A program made the position numbers and the translations under genes. The notes beneath the pieces are model-generated. The model was not told where the DNA came from and did not search any database. It worked only from the letters and a program-made list of their open reading frames with translations. DNA of 64,000 nucleotides from Tubiluchus corallicola (lineage: Eukaryota > Priapulida > Priapulimorpha > Priapulimorphida > Tubiluchidae): contig JAQGDQ010002368.1 of NCBI GenBank assembly GCA_030141605.1, positions 620,001-684,000 on the forward strand, written 5' to 3'. This document shows positions 1-10,800 of this stretch, piece after piece (position 1 is the first letter of the stretch; every line of letters begins with the position of its first letter).

Positions 1-3000
1 TTACCACATGCAAGCCAGATCGCAGTCTCGAAGTACCAAATGCTTCCATGTGTTTCACTTGTAAACAAAACAGCAGCAGTGCACAAACTGATGAGAACAG
101 TGGCAGAGTAATTTCTGCTTGTGAAAAGATTGCATACGGATTAAGTCACAGTAATGAGGACATGATGAAACTTGCTTTGGATTGTTGGAAGAGACAAGCA
201 CAGATGCAGCATGTTTCAAAATGTCACTTGCCCAGGTATTATAGCCTTGTGTTTACCTGTTTTATGATTATTTTTAGTATTTATTAACCAACTTTGTTTA
301 GTAGGATATGCATATTCACCTATTTAACTAATTAATGTTAAACTTTTGATATATGTACAATAATACTTGTACATATCCATATCCTAACTTGATATTTTTT
401 GCAGATTGAACACTGCAAGAGTATACACATGCAGCATTGCTGGCCTACCACACTGGAAAAGTACAGTTGTCCAAGGAATATTATTAAAAGTAAACTCGGA
501 TACTGCATGCATGCTGTCCTGTAATTTTCCTCGAGTTTACAGAGCGTTGGTATGAAATATAACACTTACATAGCTCACTTTATAAGTTTTACCTGCTGAA
601 ATCATTGTGTTAAGATAGAACATACCTTGTAGAATTTTTTAACATTATCTGTTTGGTAGAGGACAGATTTCAGATATTGAAGCAGCATGAAATGTGCCCT
701 CTGCTGCTACTGCACATATGAATATATAACCTCATTTTTATTTTGTGATCTGACAATTTTGTTATGTATTACTTATTGACTGAACTGGTAATGGAAATCT
801 GCTTTATTGGAATTTGATTAAAAGCATTTATACTTTTATGTGTATTCTAATTACACGTTGTTTCTTGCTTCTTTTCAGCTTGTTGGAGGAAGCATAAACG
901 AAAAATTTCACCACACTGGCTATCAGCCAAATGTCGAACCTTCTTCTATATCTTATACTGCCAGTCATACAAATTTGCAATCACAATGGTTTTGTGAAAT
1001 CACTACAGTATTAAAGGAGGTAATTAAAAAAAAACAAGGGAAGAGAAAGAAAAATGTGACCCTGCATTTCCTTGTTTTTTAATTGTGGGATCTTAATTCT
1101 TTCTTACTATTTTTGTCATTAAGAATAAATTTGTGTTATTAAAAGAGGTAATTTTTATCTCTAGGATTTTTGTGCATAACCTGTGAATATAATGTAATTG
1201 CAGTATAAATTGAAAATTGTTACGCATAATTGGATTTTGCTTAAAATGTTTGGTTGTTTTAAACAACCATTTCGAATAATAGTCCAATTCTTTTCTTGTA
1301 GAAGTTCATTACTCTGCTGATAGTGAAAGGTGAAGTAGATGCAAATGTACAAGATTTCTGCAACCAGAACAATATAACAGTTATCCAATCTGTGCCTTGG
1401 AAAGCCTTAGAAGCCCTTTCTGCCACTACTGGCATTGCAGTCCTATCATATCTGACCGACTGCTTTAATGTATGTATTTCTGTGTGTTTTCTTTTTTCCT
1501 CATGGTACAGTTTTCACATTTTATGAAAAGTTTATTAAGTATGTGATAAGTTTATTAATAATATTGAACAATATAAATGTATTTTTCAGGAGTTTGTGGA
1601 TAATGTCCATGTTGAATTATGGGATAATGACCAATGGGGAACAGCTGAATGCAGCTATGCCTGCGTGGCTGTTGGATGTGATGTTCAGGTATTTAACACA
1701 TGCACTTTTTGTAAACTCCAAATATTGTACAAATGGTATGAATCTTTAAAAAGTTAGAAAATTACTAAATGGCCATAGCAATTTTTATAATACAGTTAGC
1801 TGATCAGTACAGTTTTATAGTACAGTTAGCCTTTTCTGACCATGACTATAGCATAGAAATTTCTTGGCAACTTCACAGGCAGTGGACTTTGTGACCCATT
1901 CAAATTCATTTTAAATTTTCAAAACTCTAAGCATCTAGTCAATGTGCTATTTTGGAAAGCAGTATTACCAATGACAATGTGTCTTGATCGTATGTATAGT
2001 TTCTCAGAAAAGTTTGTTTTTATTTTTAATCTGTTTGTGTTTCATTAGACTCATCATATAACCACTGAAATAATGTGTACATTCGAAACAGTTTACTGCT
2101 CGTGTAAGCACAATTTTTGATACCACCAAAAGTGTATCACAAAGTTTGTACAAAGTTTTTATGTACAAATTGTGCAGACCATTTCTCGTGGATTACAACA
2201 TAACACGAGTGAAAGTACTTGTCTCATTGGTAGACAACAAACTATATTGTTGTTAGTAGCTGTAATAGAAATAATAGTAATGACAAGGATTATGAGTATG
2301 ACTACCTGATAGGCTTCATGATATTTCAGACTGCTGTGATATGCTATCCTTCTGCTTCAGCTTTAGAGCTTCAAGAAGAGTCATTCTGGCATTGTGTCAA
2401 TCGCATAAGAAATGTCAGCACAAGTGGTATATTGTTGCCAGGTGGTGGCCAGGCAGAGAAAACTTGCATTAATGTTTTGCAAAAGCTACAAGGTAAATTT
2501 TTCGAAAACGTTATGCCACTTTAAAAACTTTTTTACTTCATGCAGGGAGTTTTCTTAGTTTTGGTTTATTTCATATTTACACTTAATATGCAGTGTTCCA
2601 GAATAACATCAAGGCTCTGTAATATTGTTGAAATTGAAATTGAATAATTTATTCTTTTCTAAAATCCAACAATTTACATTAAATTTGTAATATGAACTTG
2701 GGAAACAGGAGGGGCAGCAAAGGGATCATATTGTAACATTTTGACTACTTGGTGCAAAATTTCATAATTTTACACTTTCTTTTAAAATAACAAACGTAAA
2801 TAATAAAAAACAAAACAGCCAATGAATACAAATGCCAGTGCAAAACAAAATCATGCAAGTAAAGGCATCAAAAGTCAAATGATAATAATGACTTGCATTT
2901 TAGTGGCTGAAATGATGAAACCGAATCAAACTGCCGAATCGGTTTGTTTGATTTTGCTCAGCAATGACATTTTACCCCTCCTGTTTGTCTCACTTCGACT

Positions 3001-5504
3001 AGCAGCTCTTGCGCGATGGACCCGATTCGTTAATTAACACAGTTAACATTCTGCGATATTGGAAATCAACCGTTTCTTTATTTATTTCTCCAAAGCGATG
3101 GTACCGCGAGTCACCAAAGTTGGTGGGTAGTCACCTGAGGGTGGGAGACAGAAGTGATATGTGCAAAAGTGTTAAAATGGGGTTTGGTCAATAACTCCAT
3201 AAGTATACAAGCTAGAATAAAGAAACTTGCAGGGTAGGCACCTAACTAAGGTAGACACAGAGCGGTATGGGAATGGTGACCTCTGGGTTAAACTTCACAG
3301 CAGTAGGACCCAAAATGTGAAAATTAGGGCAACTGACTTTGTCGCTCAACACCACTGACAGTATTGATTAGAAGCCTATGTTATTGCCTTATGGGTAAGC
3401 TGTCGAGCATAGATATGTGCTAAGAAAATTTTGAAAAGTGCTGTGACCAGGTCATGTGATATAGGCGACAGTGTTAAAATAGGGTCGCAGAAAAATGGAT
3501 TTTCTAGGTAATCAAGCATGGAGAATTCAGCAATAGCAAAATTATGATCTTGAGATCACAAAAATCAAGTCAGCAAAGATTTTTCACAGTCAGCACTTGC
3601 AGTTTTGGTCACAATTCAGAATCTTAACCCTTTCACTATGGAAGGCGGTACAGTGCCTCCTATGTTTTTCATGCAAAGGACGAAAGGCGATAGACTGCCG
3701 CCCAAGCTCAGCACTAAGCGCAGTCACACAGATCTGTTTATTTCAGTGCTACGGCCTTGCAAAAACTTTGTAGAAAAGTTTTACAGCCGTGGGATTGGGG
3801 TTGCTTCGCAACAAGTAACGCTACCAGTTAATCAGTGTCTGAAGCCAGGTGCATTCCACGATACTGTACTGTATGGTATGCTCTTGTCACTAATGTAATC
3901 ACTTGTAAATCATTGATGAAATGTTTGTTTGGCTGATTGTTCTGCATTCTTGTAAAATGATTGCATATTATGAAATAGTATTGTGTCTTTGGTGAAAACT
4001 GGTTTCTAACTACATACTTATTTATGATGGTGTGCATGTGTGTATGTGTGTGAGTGCAAGTATGTGTGCTAGCATGTGTGTACATGTGTTGAAATAAAAC
4101 TAATAGTTAATATTAGTACTCAGTAACAAACAACTATTTGTTTATTTACAAGATTCTGTTTTAGTAACACACCATAAGAAGTTATTGTCAAATCTGCAAA
4201 AGTCAATGTGGCCCAGTTAAAAAGCAACAACATAGTGAAGGGGTTTGGGGCAGCGATAACTTGCAGTAGACTGCAACAACACATGCAGTCGCAAAAGTGC
4301 GACGTTGAAAAAGACTTGTATACCATACAGCCATATAACATAGCTACTTTCAAAGTTCTGCTTTTTGTGGACTTCAAATTTGCTTTTATAAGGTTAAAAT
4401 ATGGCATTAAGACCAAAAGGAAAAACTCCTTCAAATCACGTATATTTTTTTCAGTATGACCTATAAGCAAAGCAATTTTGTTTTTTATTTGATTCGACAC
4501 TGCTTGTGATTCGACTCTTTTGGGCTCTGCCAACAATGTTTTATCTCTACTAAAATGAAAGGTTCAGTATCGGCTTCATTAGGCAAAATAAAGGTTCTTT
4601 CTATCACTAGTCTATTTAATTTAAATAAAAATAAATTAATTGCTTATGCAAAATGAAATTTCATGCATTCATAAATTGGGAATTGAGAACTATTTGTTAT
4701 TTATTGAGAATTATGAGTAAATTTTATTAATCTCATTCTTGATGTTTGAGACAAGTTGAGACGCTTACTTAATTCATTGCAAAAGTAGAATTTGCAGCTG
4801 ATTCAGAGTGAATAGTTTTAAAATGAAAAAGATTGTGTATTACATTTTTTGAAATTTTATTATGAGAACTCTAAGTCATTATTACCTATTAATTATTCGG
4901 GCCACAAGATATTTATTTTACTTTTGCTACCAGTCTACTTTTTTTAGTTGAACCACGTATGTAACAGTACATGTGTGTGTATGTTCTAAAATAAATGATG
5001 TTAATAATAATAATAATAATAATAATAACAATAATAATAATCTCTACCAATAAATCGATAAAATGTTATATCTTTGTTTTAATGCTGGCCATTATTTAAC
5101 TTTTCAATAAATTTAGATATTTGACCTTAATCAGTATAAATTAATTGAATCAGTGGTACATCTTTCCTGTTTTTTATGCAGCTAAGGGATTATCAAGGAG
5201 AGACTTGTTAATGAGAGAAGTTGCACACTTTCTTTGCCGTGGCTTCGTTCAGTATTTGCAATCAATTGATCACAGCTACAAAATGTTGGAGATCGAACAG
5301 GGCAAGGAAATGTCTGACAAACTGGGAGATACAGGAAATTATTATGGCAGTAATACAAAAACTATCTATGATGATTATGTAGGTAAAACTGAAGCGTGGA
5401 GGACAGCCTTAAGGCATGTATGTACTTTAGTTCAAATTGATTCTCTTATTATTCCTGGTGCTGAAAACCAAACTCTCTCTGTTCATAATGTTACTTTATT
5501 GTAA
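1..5504 (+). CDS. BBS12: BBS12-like chaperonin-related protein, C-terminal seven exons (5' end outside window)
   Basis: BBS12 is a vertebrate-type group II chaperonin-like protein that, with MKKS/BBS6, BBS10 and CCT subunits, helps assemble the BBSome, the coat complex of ciliary membrane traffic. Exons read here: 1-235, 405-549, 879-1019, 1302-1469, 1590-1688, 2330-2492 and 5182-5504 (stop 5502-5504). All have AG/GT borders and compatible phases, giving about 424 residues. Recognisable pieces in order are AYGLSHSNEDMMKLAL, the RVYTCSIAGLP block, the apical stretch LLIVKGEVDANVQDFC, the motif ILLPGGGQAEKTC (the GGG-E signature of chaperonin equatorial domains) and the C-terminal KTEAWRTALRHV followed by IDSLIIPG. 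Order and motifs match BBS12 better than MKKS or BBS10. A possible polyadenylation signal AATAAA lies at 5743-5748. The last intron is about 2.7 kb and holds repeats. Confidence 0.9.
1302..1469 (+). CDS. BBS12: BBS12 exon with apical-domain segment
   Basis: A 56-codon exon in phase 0 at both ends, preceded by a TTTTCTTGTAG acceptor and followed by GTATGTAT. It encodes a substrate-binding (apical) domain segment of the group II chaperonin fold; QNNITVIQSVPWKALEAL is the BBS/CCT-like beta-alpha unit. It is among the most conserved parts of the gene and supports the assignment. Confidence 0.85.
2330..2492 (+). CDS. BBS12: BBS12 exon with GGG-E chaperonin signature
   Basis: A 54-codon exon plus one base. 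It reads TAVICYPSASALELQEESFW and later LLPGGGQAEKTC, equivalent to the VPGGGAxE loop of CCT subunits. It ends in phase 1 (G|gtaaat), which joins the final exon to make an Ala codon. Confidence 0.85.
3624..3660 (+). mobile_element. Possible piggyBac-like transposon end
   Basis: The string TTAACCCTTTCACTATGG has the TTAA target and the CCCTTT start typical of piggyBac terminal repeats. It is followed by a short internal inverted motif (GGCGGTACAGTGCC). I did not find the opposite end ending in AAAGGGTTAA, so this is an isolated terminus or a chance match. Confidence 0.35.
5003..5040. repeat. (TAA)n microsatellite
   Basis: About twelve TAA/ATA units with one interruption, near the end of the last BBS12 intron. 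Confidence 0.9.
5182..5504 (+). CDS. BBS12: BBS12 last coding exon
   Basis: Acceptor TTTTTATGCAG. The exon begins CT, completing GCT (Ala) with the previous exon, and runs 107 codons to TAA. It encodes the C-terminal equatorial helices, with KTEAWRTALRHV and a hydrophobic end IDSLIIPGAENQTL. The ORF could be read from an ATG at 5145, but that stretch lies upstream of a clear acceptor and is taken as intron. Confidence 0.9.
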
Positions 5505-6096
5505 AATGTATAAGAGTATTAAAACAGTTCAGACAGGTTAACAAAAGCCACTTAATGTTCCTAGAAAAATGCAAAATATTACTATTTATTAAAGCAGCAC
5601 TGAAGGCATGTTTAATCTTAAGTTCAAATCATAGATTTGTTTGCACCTACTTCAATGTGCGATAGATGGAAAAGATATTAGTAATGAGGTATAGCATACA
5701 AAACGTTTAGCTAAAGTCACTTATATATCGTACTGTGTAAGCAATAAACTGACAAACTTTTAGTTTGACAAATTAGTTTGACCATTTAAACAGTGAAACT
5801 GACAAAATTTCTGATCATTCCTGCTTTTTGAATGTCTTACCACCAGGTGCTTTATGTCACTTAAATTATGCTTCTGACAAGTGCGAGTTTGTCCACGTGT
5901 ATGTTTCCCGAAGGATAAAATTAGTTTGAACCTATAACAAAGCCTGTCCATTGTAGGAGGTGTAACCATAAAATTTATCCTCCGCAAGAAAAAAATTGTA
6001 GGAGAACAGTAGATTTTTAGATGTGATCAACGGAAAAATAACTGTGCACCGAGGCAGCATTACACTTCCTTGCACAGAATAGAAATTTACGTCGTA
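5505..6096. other. BBS12 3' flank, no gene seen
   Basis: Contains the likely BBS12 3' UTR with AATAAA at 5743-5748. The antisense ORF at 5760-5987 has no recognisable motif. Nothing else is supported. Confidence 0.5.
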
Positions 6097-6259
6097 CATT
6101 AAGTCAGTACACCTGGTCTACTCAGTCTCAAAACTGTCATCGGTAAAGTGCAGAGAACCACAGAATAGTAATATACAATGTAAATTTCTATTCTGTGGTT
6201 CTCTGCACTCTACCGATGACAGTTTTGAGCCTGAGCAGACCAGGTGTACTGACTTAATG
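6097..6259. repeat. Near-perfect 72-bp foldback palindrome
   Basis: The left arm 6097-6168 and right arm 6188-6259 are reverse complements with only a few mismatches, around a 19-bp spacer. A further short copy of the inner arm end (CACAGAATAGAAATTTAC) lies just outside at about 6073-6090. The element marks the left edge of the A/C segmental duplication: in the C copy only the inner part of the left arm is present (from about 38388). Confidence 0.85.
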
Positions 6260-6311
6260 TCAGGTTTGAAAGGAAAAGAAGACTGATACTCACTGCTCTT
6301 TTCTTTGGCTT

Positions 6312-6512
6312 TGTGTTGAGTAGTAGATGTGGGTAGCCACTAAAATTACTATCATTGCATTCATTTGCAGAAATGCCATGAGGTATGTTAGTCCTAAATA
6401 AAGCATGTTTGTTGTGTTGAGTAGTAGATGTGGGTAGCCACTAAAATTGCTATCAATACATTCATTTGCAGAAATGCCATGAGGCATGTTTGTCCTAAAT
6501 AAAGCATGTTTG
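6312..6512. repeat. 101-bp tandem duplication
   Basis: The segment starting TTGTGTTGAGTAGTAG at 6311 is repeated from 6412 with a handful of changes. The C paralogous segment (about 38570-38665) has a single copy, so the tandem duplication arose, or was lost, after the large duplication. Confidence 0.85.
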
Positions 6513-7445
6513 AGAAATTGCAGGCTCAAATAAGTTAGTATGGGTTTATCTAAAATGTTTTTGTGAGTCACAACTTACAATAGTAATATTAAAACAATTA
6601 TGATCATTGCAAAATTGGTCAGTAACTTCTGATCTAGGTAAAATATAGTTTTCATAAATTTAACCAGAAATGTTAATTATAATCTCTATTTGCTGTGCAT
6701 TTTTAACCCAGAAAGTTGTGAATAGCATTCTATTTTTAGATCATAGATTTGATCAGGAGTATACACTGTATTATTGTTTATACAGCCAGTAATGGAACAC
6801 CATACAGGACTCCTATAGTTTCGGTACAACTGTAGTTTAGTAAATAAATTGCTTGCCTTCTTATTTGATATATTCCAAGATTATTTTTGGTCATCTGTGG
6901 TGTTTGTAATGCTGTGATGTAATTTGTGTAAAATTGTGTGACTTACCACATGTGTGTGCAAATTGTTAAATGCACCAGAGATTCCAGTTACCTCACCGAC
7001 AAAACTAAAGCAACTTATTTTTGCCTGTACAAAGCTTTTAATCAATTTTTAAATATAAGATGGTTATCACAAATGTCTAAACTATATTTTGACATCTAAT
7101 CATATTTTGTCTTCAGCGTTTAATAAACTTAGAGGTAATATTTATTTAATTTTTCAAATTAATTAAGTGTACAGCAATAATGGTTAATGACTTTTATAAT
7201 TTAAATAAAGTTTCACACTGCAACAAAATAATAAAAGAATTATCATGAAATTTTTGTGTTTGATTTTAGTAATGCTGTATTAACCTAGTAACATTTATGT
7301 TTAAAATGAATTTCTTTGTTATATTAGCTTTTATGCAGATGTGTTTCAACATTAAATCAAACCAATTTGCTAAAACTGTAATTGGGCAGAAAAGACAACG
7401 CAATGCTGCAGGCAGTCTAATAGACAGGCCTATTTAATGTAATTT

Positions 7446-7451
7446 TTTATT
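7446..7451 (-). terminator. Likely polyadenylation signal of pentraxin copy A
   Basis: AATAAA on the minus strand about 85 bases past the stop codon of copy A. It is conserved at 39592-39597 in copy C. Confidence 0.5.
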
Positions 7452-7534
7452 GAGGAAAAACTTATCAGTCCCAACCTACCTATCGAGATTTTTATTCTTG
7501 CATTCGTACTTTTCTGTATAGCTACTGTAGCACC

Positions 7535-7833
7535 TTAATGGTAATGCTTTTTCATTGAAATGACACTTTTGAATAGTTTTGCAATGCGGGCCAAGAATTC
7601 ATAGATATGCTGTAAAATTTCAAAGGCATCACAGATTAAGGAAGCAGTTTGTTGTGCAAAGTTGATCAGAAAGTTGATTAAAGTTTCAAGTTGTTCTTCT
7701 GTTAAAGTGCATCTTTCCGTAAACACTGCACTAGGACAAGTTGACGCGGTTTCCTGTACGCTGACTGTCTCCATTGTTATATCACCCCATGTGAACAGAG
7801 TGCCGGTATTTGAACAACTCGTGCTCATTGCTT
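7535..7833 (-). CDS. Copy A last exon: novel C-terminal Cys/helix domain
   Basis: The exon encodes about 98 residues after the pentraxin domain: an acidic, Thr-rich start, then STCPSAVFTERCTLTEEQ, then a long amphipathic helix with Leu/Ile/Phe at helical spacing (ETLINFLINFAQQTASLI), ending in a basic tail MKKHYH. The same exon occurs in copies B, C and D. The shared pattern is STCP, ten or so residues, Cys, an acidic turn, then helix with TASLI. I know of no such tail on vertebrate pentraxins. It could drive oligomerisation or membrane contact; that is inference. Confidence 0.8.
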
Positions 7834-10800
7834 CTGAAATGAGGATTTTGGAAAATTTTCAATTACATTTGCTATTACCTAAAGTATAAATTCTTATATG
7901 ATATTCTATTCTAATTAAATGCACATCGTTCACTTCCCACAGTTCTACTTGCAGCTTTACTGATTATAATCTGCAGGGCCCGACTTAATTAGATAAGAGA
8001 GGCCCTTGACTGTTCTACTTGTGAGGTCCATCCCAATGCACCACCATCGATTACGACTATAGAAGGGGAAGAGTTTTAAGCACACTTTAGTGAAGCCGAG
8101 GATGATGAATATCATAATGACACTTCTAAATACCGTAGTTAGTAAAAAAAATGCATAAATAAAAAAAAACAATGACAAAGTTTTGCAAAGATTTTAAAGA
8201 ATTATTAGGAATTTTTTAGAAAAATTAGCCTGCTAGTTTATCTTCAGGTGATACATAAACTGATATTTAAAAGTCTACTGCTCAGTTCGCTACAACTGGG
8301 GCAGAAACTGCCGTCAAACTGAAATAATAATTAGCTTGCTTCTGTCACATCACTAAAATAAATCTTCAGAAGTTATTAGAAAAGAATAATTCAGGGCGCA
8401 CCCAGAGATATTATTGAATAAAATAGAAGGCTTGTTTAGAAACTAGTGCACAATATGCATAGGAAAGACTTGTAACAGTAATAAGATAATTATACTTTAC
8501 CCTTACCAGAACCGGCCCCCTCCCGGATTTAATGCCCCAGCTTCAGCTTGTCTAGTCTATAAGTAAATCCGACCCTGATAATCTGCATTTTCATATGCTA
8601 ATACTTTGATATGCCTTTCAGTTTACGACATTGTGACATGAACCGTAATGAATGCGAGCAGAATTTTTATCAATTTTGCATATCATAGTAAGAGTAATCG
8701 TTTTGTATATAAGTAAAATCTGCCACAGTAATTACAAACAGTTTGAGATAAATATAACAGCTTTACAATAAAAGAGTATCTCTTTTCCAGCTGAATAATT
8801 AGTTTATTTACCTATTACATTTTCCTCTAATTTGCTGTCAAATATCGTAATATCTGTAACACATCCTCGAAAGCTCTGTCGTTCTTCAAAGCCGCTTTCC
8901 ACATCGTCTTGGTCTTGCCCAAAAATCAGACATCCGCCTGATTGGATTGAATCTGCGCCAGCTCCAGTAAATGTACTTGTTTCTATCGTTAAATAATTAG
9001 TTAAAACTATGTACAATATGTAGCAAAAAAGACAAAATGCAAAGGCACTGCCACGCAAATATCATTGCTATAATTTGTAAGTGACAATACTTAAATGAGT
9101 TCACTTTGCAAAAACAACAGTCTATACTGAGAGAACAGAATGAATAGCTGCAGCGATCACAGGACGTGATTAAACTGAACTAGAAACACGTTATCCTAAC
9201 TGGATAGTCCAATAGTTGCAAACTGTAACAATATTTTTTAATATAAATACAGGATAATTATATCTTTTGAATTAATTATTATTATCACTCTCAACTGTTT
9301 ATGTTTTTTAATCTTTAGCATACAAAATTCATTGAAATTAATTTATACATGTTACTTCATTGATTTCCAAATGTGAAAACTCAATGGCATATGTGTAGTA
9401 CGAGGTATTATTTAAGAAGCAAGAGCTAAGGAGCAAGAAGCAATAGGCGGAAATAAAATAATTATTCGTCTAGTATAATGAAAAAACTAAATGGAAGTAC
9501 GTTAGCACGGACCTGTTACTCCATCCACTGTTACGCAAAACGAACCGTCCATTGACCAGCCAATGCAAACATAATGCCATTCATTGTCCCTCAGATTGGC
9601 TGCAATATCTGTAATCGTCCTGCCATTGTAAAATAACGTAACAGCGTTAACTGTGTATTAGTATTTAATAAAGTGTCATTGCAGCATTTACGTGGTAAAC
9701 ATTTCTATTCTTTCACGGTTTATTTATAATTGAATTCCATTATAAACTTGACATTTCTGCGGCAAGTGTGGTAGTATGGATATTATAGGTAATTTGTTAG
9801 CGACAAGGAAACTGAAGATCATATTAGAACATGGTATGCCATTGTTGCTCTTACTGATAAAATTATTGTGCTATACTATCAAATTGCACTTATAAAAACC
9901 GATACACCATAGAATTTCTATACCTAAGTGAAGTGTTGTTCCGACAGATCGGTTCCCGGTATTTGCGAAAAATGCGGGTTCGGTATCGGTTTTGAAGAAA
10001 ATAAAAAAATCTGTGTTGGTTTGGTATTGGTTTCGGGGAAAATAAAAAATCTGTGTCGGTTCGGATGGGTTTTTCGGGTTCGGAACAACACTAACGCTTA
10101 TACATATTTCAACAAAAACTGTGAAGGTCTCTCGTTGCGTAATTACTTGATAGCATTAGCAGCAAGATGTTTAGACATGGACAGGTAAACATCTCCAGTT
10201 TTGAAAGATATTTCCAATTTTCCACTTGTGAACACAAATGTTAATAATCTGCATTTATAGCTGATCTAAACAATAATCAATGATCGGTTAATCGGTATCG
10301 GTTTTGAGGAAATCATTATCTACTTTCAAAGAAAATCAATAATATATCGATTCGATACTGGTTTTGAGAAAAATAGGTATCGGTTCGGATCGGTTTTTTC
10401 GGTTCGGAATAACACTCCATATGCCAGCAATAAGCTAGAATATAATGATGTTTCAATACATTTCTAGGTATTGTTATACTACTTTCAAATAGATCATAAA
10501 ATTACATAATTATAGCCCAATTTGAAAGTTAAGTTTTTCTTGGTGTACCTTTATTTTAGGCTGTACATCAACACATCATTAACGACTCATTTGCTTGAAT
10601 TTCACATTTCTAAGAAAGTGTCAGAAAGAACTTTAACATTTGAAAAGTTTTGACAAACTGTGTGAGACAAAAGTATAGAAGTTTTGAGAAAAGTCTGAAA
10701 AAGATCAAAGGAAAAGTTTTATTGTGAAAGAAATAGAATCCTATGTTAGTAGTTCGTAGTATAATCTCACTGTAGTTCTCCATTGACAAATACAAGAATG

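Larger units (their letters stand above)
2493..5181 (+). other. Last intron of BBS12, repeat-bearing
   Basis: This 2.7 kb GT-AG intron holds no exon that I can support. Visible contents are a piggyBac-like terminus at 3624-3660, a short (TG)-rich run near 4030-4085 and a (TAA)n run at about 5003-5040. Small ORFs here (for example 3605-3898 and 4120-4536) have no coding signature. Confidence 0.6.

Noticed and set aside
3605-3898. 97-codon ORF in the BBS12 intron
   Set aside because: It begins in the piggyBac-like terminus and shows no domain; a single intronic ORF is not enough.
7662-7889. 75-codon + strand ORF (and 39809-40009)
   Set aside because: Antisense shadow of the pentraxin copy A and C last exons; it crosses the splice acceptor.
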